Assembly (NCBI GenBank): GCA_017424125.1
Contig: JAFPBM010000128.1
Location: 1 to 6,707, forward strand
Direction: 5' to 3'
DNA from: Clostridia bacterium
GTDB taxonomy: Bacteria > Bacillota > Clostridia > Oscillospirales > Acutalibacteraceae
DNA: 6,707 nt
Shown: positions 1 to 6,146 of the stretch, one piece after another
Numbering within the stretch: the first letter of the stretch is position 1
Layout: the number at the start of each line of letters is the position of its first letter
Position numbers and translations under genes: made by a program
Notes under the pieces: generated by a model
What the model saw: the letters and a program-made list of their open reading frames with translations, nothing else
Databases searched by the model: none
What the model was told of the DNA's origin: nothing

Positions 1-2368
1 AACGCTTATTACAAAGGACAGGCAGTGGTTTTCGCCCATTCTTATTTTTGCAATACTTCTTGTAAATGCGACTATCGCCGCTTATGAAGAGATTAAAACA
101 GAAGCCACAACCGAAACCTTGCGAGAGATTTCTTCGCCCGCGGCAACGGTTATTCGTGAGGGTATAAAAAAGATTGTGGACTCTTCCGACCTTGTTCCCG
201 GTGACTTGATTATTTTAAAAGAGGGCGACTATATCTGTGCCGATGCAAGAATCATTGCCGCAAACGCACTTATCTGTAACGAGGCGGCGCTTACCCATTC
301 TGACGCGCCCATACAAAAAAACGCCGACGGCACGCTTGAAGACATTGCACCGCTTGCGGAAAGATTTAATATGGTTTTCTGCGGTTGTTCGGTCATACAC
401 GGAAGTGCGCTTTGCGTTGTTACGGCGACGGGTATGGATACCGAACTTCTCAAGGAACGCCAGATAAGCGAGCAGACCTCACAAAAACGCGACCGCATCA
501 AAGAAAGTGCTGTTTCATTCGCTAAGTCATTCAATATGGTTGTGCTTATTGTTTCGGCGCTTATATTTATTATTGGAATGATTTATAACTTCCGCAACGC
601 CAATATATCGCGCACACTTATTGATATGTTTTTAAACGCGGCGGCGGTTGCCGTTGCCGTTATACCGGAGGGACTTTTAACCGCTATTTCGGTTACGGTT
701 GCGCTTGGTATGCAACGCTTATTCTCTAAAAACATTATTGTCAAGGACCCCGCTACCATCGAAAGGATGGGTGAAGTTTCGGTAATCTGTGCCGACAAGA
801 CGGGCACACTCACTGAAAACCGTATGCGCGTTACCAAAATTTTTAACGGTAAGGAAATTAAAGAGGTAACGAGTGAATCGGAAGACGACATTAAAATGAT
901 TCTTGAACTTGCAACGATTTGTAATAACGCAAGTGAAAGTGCGGGCGACCCGACAGGCATCGGTATTGCAGAGGCGTGTTTGGAGGTTTGCAAAAAGAGC
1001 AAGGTTGATATTGACAACCTTTATCCCCGACTCAGCGAAATTCCTTTTGATTCCACACGCAAACTTATGACCACCATAAACATGATTAACGAGCGCCCGT
1101 TTGTTATTGTAAAAGGCGCACCCGAAAATCTTTTGCCGCTTTGCACGGGCAACTGTGAAGAAAAATTCTCTGCCATAATTGATGCACTCGCGAGTGAGGG
1201 ACTGCGCGTTATTGCAGTGGCGGCAAGACAAATTTTTGAAATTCCTGCCAACCCATCCCCCGATGATATTGAGCGCGACCTTAAGTTTATCGGTCTTATA
1301 GGTTTGGCGGACAGTCCACGCGAAGACGCTATACGCGCAGTTTGCGAATGTCGCAAGGCGGGTATCCGCACCGTAATGCTTACAAGCGACCACCCCGCAA
1401 CCGCACTTGCTATTGGCAAACAGATGGGTGTTTTACGCGAAGATTCGGAACTTATAACCGGTGCCGAACTTGACGCTATGAGCGATGAAGAACTACTTTC
1501 AAAACTTGAAAACTATACGGTATACGCGAGAATCAGCAGCGAAAACCGCACACGCATTGTAAAGGCGTGGCAAGAAAAAGGACACGTCGTTTCGGTAACG
1601 GGTGACAGCGTATCCGATGCACCCGCACTTATGGCAGCCGACGTTGGCTGTGCTATGGGAAAAAGCGGCACCGACGTGGCACGCGGCGTTTCGGACATTA
1701 TTTTAACCGATGACGATTTTACCACTATGGTAACTTCCATAAAAGAGGGACGCGCAATTCATTCTAACATACGCAAAGTTTTGCTTTATCTCATCGGTAG
1801 CAACGTTGCAGAACTTTTACTTATGCTTTTGGGCGTTATTATTTTCGGCAACGTTCCGCTTATTGCATCACAACTTTTGTGGATTAACCTTATAACCGAC
1901 CTTTTCCCTGTTATTATGCTTGGTATGGAACCGCCAGAAGAAAAAATATTGCAGGTGGCGGAAGGCAAAAACATTTTCTCTAAAAGGCTTGTTACGGGAA
2001 TTGCCACAGGCGGCGCTTTAATGACTGTTGTTTGGCTTATTTGTTACGCTATCGGCGCGACAAACGGCAGCGAAACAGCAACCACTATGGCTTTTTGTGC
2101 TGTTATTCTTTCGCAACTTTTCTATTCTTTCTCGGCAAGGCGTGAGACCGAATCTGTTATTTATTCTCTAATTTCTAACAAAACAGCATTTTTTGCAATC
2201 GGTATTTCGGTTGCAACACTACTGCTCATAACACTCTCCCCTCTTTGCACACTTTTCTCTCTTGCACCGCTCACGTTCGGTAACTGGGCTACGGTTATTT
2301 TGCTTTCGCTGATACCGTTTATTGTAAGCGAGGGACTCAAGATTTTTAAACAATTTAAAAAGGCATAA
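1..2368 (+). CDS. Divergent P2-type (Ca2+-ATPase-like) cation-transporting P-type ATPase, 5'-truncated by window edge
   Basis: Membrane P-type ATPase of the calcium/SERCA-like P2 group. The frame is open from base 2, so the TTG at 119 is not the start; 788 residues are visible and roughly 70-90 (TM1 and start) are missing. Numbering from base 2: TM2 about 9-28, A domain to about 175, TM3-TM4 about 177-240 with IPEGL (E223), phosphorylation motif DKTGTLT (D265, base 794), N domain with PFDSTRKLM and KGAPE (371-375), P domain to about 560, TM5-TM10 to the end. Putative cation ligands matching SERCA E309, N768, E771, N796, T799 and D800 are present as E223, N601, E604, N629, T632 and D633. Catalytic signatures are altered: THSD for TGES (98-101), DSPR for DPPR (437), TSD for TGD (461), R516 for the conserved lysine, TGDSVSD for TGDGVND (533-539). 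Family assignment is certain; transport activity and ion are uncertain. A terminator follows directly, so it ends its transcript. Confidence 0.93.
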   Translation, partial: TLITKDRQWFSPILIFAILLVNATIAAYEEIKTEATTETLREISSPAATVIREGIKKIVDSSDLVPGDLIILKEGDYICADARIIAANALICNEAALTHSDAPIQKNADGTLEDIAPLAERFNMVFCGCSVIHGSALCVVTATGMDTELLKERQISEQTSQKRDRIKESAVSFAKSFNMVVLIVSALIFIIGMIYNFRNANISRTLIDMFLNAAAVAVAVIPEGLLTAISVTVALGMQRLFSKNIIVKDPATIERMGEVSVICADKTGTLTENRMRVTKIFNGKEIKEVTSESEDDIKMILELATICNNASESAGDPTGIGIAEACLEVCKKSKVDIDNLYPRLSEIPFDSTRKLMTTINMINERPFVIVKGAPENLLPLCTGNCEEKFSAIIDALASEGLRVIAVAARQIFEIPANPSPDDIERDLKFIGLIGLADSPREDAIRAVCECRKAGIRTVMLTSDHPATALAIGKQMGVLREDSELITGAELDAMSDEELLSKLENYTVYARISSENRTRIVKAWQEKGHVVSVTGDSVSDAPALMAADVGCAMGKSGTDVARGVSDIILTDDDFTTMVTSIKEGRAIHSNIRKVLLYLIGSNVAELLLMLLGVIIFGNVPLIASQLLWINLITDLFPVIMLGMEPPEEKILQVAEGKNIFSKRLVTGIATGGALMTVVWLICYAIGATNGSETATTMAFCAVILSQLFYSFSARRETESVIYSLISNKTAFFAIGISVATLLLITLSPLCTLFSLAPLTFGNWATVILLSLIPFIVSEGLKIFKQFKKA

Positions 2369-2400
2369 AAAACGGCAGACTCACGTCTGCTGTTTTTTCT
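2369..2400 (+). terminator. Rho-independent terminator of the ATPase gene
   Basis: CGGCAGAC (2373-2380) pairs with GTCTGCTG (2385-2392) around a TCAC loop, with one G-U pair, followed by six T (2393-2398). An A run precedes the stem, so the hairpin can extend into the U tract. It starts within a few bases of the ATPase stop codon. Confidence 0.9.
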
Positions 2401-2407
2401 TTAAACA

Positions 2408-2435
2408 TTGCAATAATGTGCGGATTATATTGCAA
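2408..2435. promoter_or_regulatory. Imperfect dyad upstream of the GH3 promoter, possible operator
   Basis: TTGCAATAAT (2408-2417) and ATTATATTGCAA (2424-2435) form an inverted repeat with a 2-base insertion in the right arm and a GTGCGG centre. Read the other way, TTGCAA recurs as a direct repeat at 2408 and 2430, 22 bp apart, about two helical turns. It lies about 25 bp upstream of the proposed -35 box, where an activator or repressor could bind. It does not match a CcpA cre site that I can recognise. In AT-rich DNA this could be chance. Confidence 0.3.
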
Positions 2436-2460
2436 AAAATTATACTCGATGGGTTTTTTA

Positions 2461-2489
2461 TTGCTTTTACATTTATTATGTTGTATAAC
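2461..2489 (+). promoter_or_regulatory. Putative sigma-A-type promoter for the GH3 gene
   Basis: TTGCTT (2461-2466) as -35 and TATAAC (2484-2489) as -10 are separated by 17 bp. The expected transcription start near 2496 gives a leader of about 26 bases. It sits between the ATPase terminator and the GH3 start, as expected for an independent transcript. The -35 is a partial match to TTGACA and the -10 differs from TATAAT only at the last base. Confidence 0.55.
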
Positions 2490-2507
2490 AAAAATAAATA
2501 ATACTTT

Positions 2508-2514
2508 GGAAGGA
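2508..2514 (+). promoter_or_regulatory. Ribosome binding site of the GH3 gene
   Basis: GGAAGGA ends 8 bases before the ATG at 2523. This fixes the start of the GH3 gene at 2523. No comparable site precedes the internal ATG at 2741, which argues that the downstream frame is not translated on its own. Confidence 0.8.
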
Positions 2515-2522
2515 ACGAGATT

Positions 2523-2729
2523 ATGAATTACTTAAAAGTAGAAGATTTAACTCTTGAACAAAAACTCGGTATGTTGCTTTGTGCAAGGCGCTGGGACGAG
2601 CAAGAGGATATTGACTTTACGTTTGAACTTCTTAAAAATCGTGCTTTGGGCAGTATTCAGATTCCGCGTGATGAAAACACGGCAAAACTTATAAAAAAAT
2701 TAAAGAGGCTGCCGATTATCCCGTTTTAA
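2523..2729 (+). CDS. N-terminal frame of the split GH3 gene (68 codons)
   Basis: This frame starts at the well-supported ATG with GGAAGGA upstream and encodes the usual start of a GH3 barrel: a TLEQKLGMLLC segment, then ALGSIQIP near residues 39-46. After residue 59 the product (LKRLPIIPF, then stop) no longer resembles the family. The -1 frame over the same bases reads KEAADYPVLIIADMERG, which does. The last nine residues are therefore an out-of-frame tail, and the fragment alone cannot form an active enzyme. Confidence 0.7.
   Translation: MNYLKVEDLTLEQKLGMLLCARRWDEQEDIDFTFELLKNRALGSIQIPRDENTAKLIKKLKRLPIIPF
2693..2699 (+). other. A_AAA_AAA slippery heptamer at the GH3 frame break
   Basis: In the first frame the codons are ATA AAA AAA TTA, so the seven A form a canonical X_XXY_YYZ heptamer. 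Slippage by -1 gives exactly the downstream GH3 frame (next codon ATT at 2699). An eighth A would restore a single frame. A weak hairpin follows: CGATTAT (2713-2719) with ATAATCG (2729-2735). I see no Shine-Dalgarno-like stimulator just upstream. Recoding is possible, but an indel in a homopolymer is the simpler reading. Confidence 0.5.
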
Positions 2730-4093
2730 TAATCGCCGATATGGAAAGGGGTTATCCCCTTTGTGATTTACCTAAGGTTACGGCGCTTTCTTTAGCCGCC
2801 TGTGCCACAGACGAACATTACAAGGCTTTCGCTAAAGGCATTGTAAAATACGCAAAGGCAGAAGGCTTTAATGGCTTTTGGGGACCTATTGTTGACATTC
2901 TGCGTGAAAACGTACCCGTAGGTGTATCGCGTTTTTTTGGCGATAACGTAAATAACGTTACAAACGCCGCCGAAATTATGGCGAAAGTTTTTATAGATAA
3001 CGGATTTTTTGCAACGGCAAAACATTATCCAAGCGGTTGGGAATCCTATGACACCCATATGACCGAGAATGTTTGTAAAATTTCTAAGGAGGAGTTACTT
3101 GAAAAGGATATATACCCTTATATAGAACTTAATAAAAAAGGTCTTTTGCCTGCTGTTATGACGACACACTCAATCTTCGCAAACGTCGACCCTGAATATC
3201 CTGCTACATTTTCTAAAAAAATTCTTGATATTTTAAGAGATAAGGGATTTACAGGCGTTTATTTTGCCGATTCTCTTGCCATGATGAGCGTTCTCCATAA
3301 ATATGACGAAGAAACAACCTATTCGCTTTGTATGAAAGCAGGTATCGATATTATCCTGCCCGACTACCGCACCCCGACAAGCACCTGTTACGATATGCTT
3401 AAAAACGCTTATGAAAAGGGTGCGTTTACAACAGAACAACTTGACAATGCAGTGCGTCACGTTTTGGATTTGCAAAAATGGGTTGGTGAGCACCAAGATA
3501 TAGAACCTGATTTTACAGACCGTGACCTTGCACTTATTGAATCCACAACCAAAGACTGCATTACTGCAGTATGTCAGGATGGATTATCGGCAGACCTTGG
3601 TGACCCTGATAAGCGTCGACTTTTCGTTATTGTAACACCTATGGATTTTGATGAAGACCCAAACAAGATGGTGGTTACAGACAGGGGTTGGTACAAACCA
3701 ATGGCCCTTGCCAAACACATAAAGTCCCTTTTCAAAAACAGTGAAATCTCATTTATACCCGAGTTTGCCAACGCACAGCGAAACGAAGCGTTACTGCTTA
3801 AGACAACCGAGCACGATGAAGTTGTGTTTATAACCTATTGTGAAATGAGTTGTTATCTTGGCACCGATGAACTTACCAAAAGAACCGAAGTGCTTATTAA
3901 CTGCATAAATCTTTTGGGAAGGGTTTCTGCCGTTGTGCACTTTGGCAACCCTTATGCCGTTGAACCGCTTGATAATATTAAACGAATTATATTCGGTTAC
4001 AACTCCTCCGACTCACAAAAGCACGCTATTGACGTACTTGCGGGTAAAATACCCGCTAAGGGCAGGTTGCCTATGAAGGTTAATATTAAATAA
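2699..4093 (+). CDS. C-terminal frame of the split GH3 gene carrying the catalytic residues
   Basis: This frame encodes almost all of the GH3 enzyme. The first Met is at 2741, giving 450 residues, but family-like sequence begins upstream in the same frame from about 2699, so the Met is internal rather than a true start. The catalytic Asp-His dyad codons are at 3050 and 3056 and the nucleophile Asp codon is at 3269. The segment GPIVDILREN, then VGVSRFFGDN, matches the GH3 'GPV-D' and 'R-F' sugar-binding strands. After the barrel comes a degenerate alpha/beta domain of the type found in Bacillus-like NagZ. Expression needs frameshifting at 2693-2699 or internal initiation without an evident Shine-Dalgarno. 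The frame is clean over its whole length, which argues for recent loss or a base-calling error rather than old decay. Confidence 0.8.
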   Translation: MKEAADYPVLIIADMERGYPLCDLPKVTALSLAACATDEHYKAFAKGIVKYAKAEGFNGFWGPIVDILRENVPVGVSRFFGDNVNNVTNAAEIMAKVFIDNGFFATAKHYPSGWESYDTHMTENVCKISKEELLEKDIYPYIELNKKGLLPAVMTTHSIFANVDPEYPATFSKKILDILRDKGFTGVYFADSLAMMSVLHKYDEETTYSLCMKAGIDIILPDYRTPTSTCYDMLKNAYEKGAFTTEQLDNAVRHVLDLQKWVGEHQDIEPDFTDRDLALIESTTKDCITAVCQDGLSADLGDPDKRRLFVIVTPMDFDEDPNKMVVTDRGWYKPMALAKHIKSLFKNSEISFIPEFANAQRNEALLLKTTEHDEVVFITYCEMSCYLGTDELTKRTEVLINCINLLGRVSAVVHFGNPYAVEPLDNIKRIIFGYNSSDSQKHAIDVLAGKIPAKGRLPMKVNIK

Positions 4094-4123
4094 AAAAATC
4101 AGTCCGTAAGGACTGATTTTTTT
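4093..4123. terminator. Bidirectional Rho-independent terminator between convergent units
   Basis: AAAAAATCAGTCC (4093-4105) pairs perfectly with GGACTGATTTTTT (4110-4122) around a GTAA loop. The T run serves the plus-strand GH3 gene and the A run, read on the minus strand, serves the oxidoreductase operon. The two flanking stop codons lie at the arms of the hairpin, with only 31 bases between the two genes. Confidence 0.93.
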
Positions 4124-4124
4124 A

Positions 4125-5141
4125 TTAGAACGTGATTGTTTTGCCTGTTTTTGCACTTTCGTAAATTGCACAAATAACTTTTTGAATTTTGAGGGCTTCT
4201 TTACCGCTTATAAACGGCTCTGTTCCCTCTTCAACCGAGTGGTAGAAATCGGCAATTTGACGGATGTGCTGGAAACCCCAATAATCTTTTCCGCCTTCGT
4301 AATAAATACCGTCCGCCTGTTGTGCTGTCGAAAGCACGGTGCCATCGTTAAATTCGATACGGGCATCGTCATAACTCATTACGGCTCTGCCGTTTTCACA
4401 GCAAAGACGAATTTCTATCGGGTCGTCACAACCATAGTTATTCATTGCCCAGAAAGCCATTGTTGCGCCGTTTTTATAGCGAATAAAGCCTTCGCCCGTG
4501 TCGTCAACCTTCATAATGTCGTGTGCACGGTTGGCAATGCTTGCCTGTACTTCAACGGGTTCTGAATTTATAAACCAGTTGGCAAGGTCAAGACTGTGTA
4601 TAGCCTGGTCGATTATAACGCCGCCGCCCTCTTTATCCCAAGTGCCTTTCCAATCCGAAAGCGAATAGTACGAATCGGGTTTGCACCACGTAAGTGTGCA
4701 ACGTGCACTTATAAGTTTTCCGAGTTTGCCATTATCAAGATTTTCCTTGATAAGACGTGAGGTGTTGTTGTAGCGGCACTGGAAGATTATTCCGTAACGC
4801 AAATTTTTCTCTTCTGCCAATTTAACGTTTGCCTCGCCGCTTGCGTAATCAATACTCATCGGTTTTTCGCAAAGAACGTTAACGCCGTGTTCTAACGCAT
4901 AGCGTGAAATTACTGGGTGCATATAGTGCGGAACGCAAACATGCACAACGTCCAAATTACCGTTATCTATGAGTTCCTTATAATCATAATACGCGGGAAC
5001 GTTATATTTTGCCGCCGCTTTGTCTGCGCGGTCTTTTTTAATATCACAAACACCAACGAGTGTTGCATTTTCTAAATGGTCTACGCTTGTGGCGTGCATT
5101 GTGAATATTGAGCCACAGCCCACAATTCCTACTCTTAACAT
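4125..5141 (-). CDS. Gfo/Idh/MocA family NAD(P)-dependent oxidoreductase, distal gene
   Basis: A 338-residue soluble dehydrogenase, normal length for the family. The N-terminal Rossmann domain begins with VGIVGCGSI (residues 4-12) for NAD(P) binding. The family lysine signature EKP is at 92-94 (CEKPM). The C-terminal alpha/beta substrate domain carries the conserved GGG-D-H element with D178 and H182 in IIDQAIHSLDLANW; the lysine and histidine are the usual catalytic pair. Family members oxidise or reduce a hydroxyl or keto group on sugars, inositols and related compounds; specificity cannot be read here. The ATG overlaps the stop of the upstream gene by one base (TAATG), with AAAGGGG 8 bases before it, indicating translational coupling. 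It is the last gene of the minus-strand operon and ends at the shared terminator. It is clearly a different paralogue from its neighbour, not a recent duplicate. Confidence 0.92.
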   Translation of the reverse strand: MLRVGIVGCGSIFTMHATSVDHLENATLVGVCDIKKDRADKAAAKYNVPAYYDYKELIDNGNLDVVHVCVPHYMHPVISRYALEHGVNVLCEKPMSIDYASGEANVKLAEEKNLRYGIIFQCRYNNTSRLIKENLDNGKLGKLISARCTLTWCKPDSYYSLSDWKGTWDKEGGGVIIDQAIHSLDLANWFINSEPVEVQASIANRAHDIMKVDDTGEGFIRYKNGATMAFWAMNNYGCDDPIEIRLCCENGRAVMSYDDARIEFNDGTVLSTAQQADGIYYEGGKDYWGFQHIRQIADFYHSVEEGTEPFISGKEALKIQKVICAIYESAKTGKTITF

Positions 5142-6145
5142 TATTTATTCCCCTTTGCCATAGCAATACCGTCAAGAGCGAGTTCTACCGAACGAGCACC
5201 CTCTGTAACCGAAGCAATCTGAGGTAACGTTGGGTCGGCAATCAAATCGGTGAAGTAACGGAGTTCGTTATAATATCCGCCAAGGCTTGAGATGTTTCCG
5301 CTGCCTGCACTACCTTCGAACTGTTTTTCAATAACAGGTACTTCTTTTTCACCGTTCTCAAGATATACCACAAACTCGCCGATGCCGGAATCGTGGCATA
5401 CGGTTGCTTTTTCGAATCTTACGCAAAAACTCATAGAAAAACGGAAGTTTTCAGGGAAGTTCCAAGCGCCCTCTGCCGTAGCAATTACGTTATCGTCATA
5501 GATATAAGTAGACATTATATACTCGTTAAGTCCGTCTGCATGCTCGTTGCCTACAACCTGAATCTTCTTGGGTTCGCCCAAAATATATCTTATGTAGTCG
5601 ATATCGTGAACGTGCAAATCAAGCGCCATACCACCGCTCTTTTCGGGGACGTGAAGCCAGTTTTCCCAGCCCCAAGTAGGACGGGGTGACATACGCTTGA
5701 AAGTAGCGCTTGTAAGTTTGCCGTACTTGCCTTCATCTATAACTTTTTTAAGCCAAACGTACTCGTCCCAGAAACGAATAACCTGACCAACCTGTAAAAG
5801 TTTGCCGGTTTCTTTTTGTACCTTGACAAGATTTTGTGCCTCTTCCTTAGTGCGGCACATCGGTTTTTCTACAAATACGTTTGCATCAGCCTTCATTGCC
5901 ATTACTGCATATTTTTCGTGCAAATATGTGGGAAGGCAAATATCAATAACGTCAAGTTTTTCGTTTTCAATCAAATCTTTACCGTCACTGTAAATTTTTG
6001 CGCCGAAAAGTGCGGCTAATTCTTCTGCCTTTTCCGGTCTTACGTCGGCAACTGCTACAACCTCTGCTCTATCAGAGAGAGCCTTCCAGCAGTTTGCGTG
6101 CATTGTGCCCATAAATCCGCAACCGATAAGTCCTACTTTTAACAT
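5141..6145 (-). CDS. Gfo/Idh/MocA family NAD(P)-dependent oxidoreductase, middle gene
   Basis: A 334-residue cytoplasmic dehydrogenase. The Rossmann domain opens with VGLIGCGFMG (residues 4-13), and an acidic residue at the end of the second strand (VADVRPEKA, D34) suggests NAD(H) preference. The EKP signature is at 93-95 (VEKPM). The substrate domain has GGMALDLHVHDID, with D176 and H180 in the usual D-x-x-x-H arrangement plus an extra His at 178, then YIRYILGEP. This pattern resembles inositol or sugar dehydrogenase-like members. The start is set by AGGAG 9 bases upstream. It begins one base after the stop of the epimerase-like gene and overlaps the next oxidoreductase by one base, so the three are surely cotranscribed. 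Two dehydrogenases beside an isomerase-fold protein suggest oxidation, rearrangement or cleavage, and reduction of a sugar-like substrate, but this is inference. Confidence 0.93.
   Translation of the reverse strand: MLKVGLIGCGFMGTMHANCWKALSDRAEVVAVADVRPEKAEELAALFGAKIYSDGKDLIENEKLDVIDICLPTYLHEKYAVMAMKADANVFVEKPMCRTKEEAQNLVKVQKETGKLLQVGQVIRFWDEYVWLKKVIDEGKYGKLTSATFKRMSPRPTWGWENWLHVPEKSGGMALDLHVHDIDYIRYILGEPKKIQVVGNEHADGLNEYIMSTYIYDDNVIATAEGAWNFPENFRFSMSFCVRFEKATVCHDSGIGEFVVYLENGEKEVPVIEKQFEGSAGSGNISSLGGYYNELRYFTDLIADPTLPQIASVTEGARSVELALDGIAMAKGNK
5150..5156 (-). promoter_or_regulatory. Ribosome binding site for the distal oxidoreductase
   Basis: AAAGGGG on the minus strand lies inside the last codons of the upstream gene, 8 bases before the ATG at 5141. 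It supports that start and coupled translation through the TAATG junction. Confidence 0.7.
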
Positions 6146-6146
6146 A

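Larger units (their letters stand above)
2523..4093 (+). pseudogene. Glycoside hydrolase family 3 (NagZ-like beta-N-acetylhexosaminidase-type), interrupted by a -1 frameshift
   Basis: One GH3 gene read in two frames: bases 2523-2699 in the first frame and from 2699 in the -1 frame to the stop at 4091-4093. Joined length would be 523 residues. In joined numbering, the TIM-barrel domain spans about 5-320 and an alpha/beta C-terminal domain about 350-523, ending with the HFGNPYAVE and LAGKIPAKGRLPM-type segments seen in two-domain NagZ enzymes. The catalytic nucleophile is D250 in FADSLAM, and the Asp-His dyad of the NagZ group is D177/H179 in YDTHM. Spacing matches that known for NagZ. The family hydrolyses terminal beta-linked sugars, typically GlcNAc from peptidoglycan or chitin fragments. 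The loop KHYPSGW differs from the usual KHFPGHG, so the substrate may not be GlcNAc. No signal peptide is seen, so a cytoplasmic enzyme is expected. The break lies in an A7 run. It may be a sequencing error, a real mutation or recoding; I cannot tell which. Confidence 0.8.

Noticed and set aside
119..121. TTG as the start codon of the ATPase gene
   Set aside because: The same frame is open back to base 2 and encodes a family-like TM2 and A-domain entry upstream, so the gene starts outside the window.
583..1419. Long minus-strand open frames opposite the ATPase gene
   Set aside because: They lie antisense to clear P-type ATPase motifs, have no ribosome binding site or recognisable domain, and are shadows of codon bias.
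2441..2446. TATACT as an alternative -10 box for the GH3 gene
   Set aside because: There is no acceptable -35 at 16-18 bp upstream (the bases there read GTGCGG), so the 2461/2484 pair is preferred.
2741..2743. ATG at 2741 as a true start of an independent gene
   Set aside because: No Shine-Dalgarno precedes it, and the upstream codons in this frame encode conserved GH3 sequence (KEAADYPVLIIAD).
2745..2762. Perfect hairpin AAAGGGG-TTAT-CCCCTTT as frameshift stimulator or terminator
   Set aside because: It begins about 45 bases after the slippery site, too far for a typical stimulator, and has no U tract long enough for termination. It lies in codons for conserved GH3 residues (MERGYPL).
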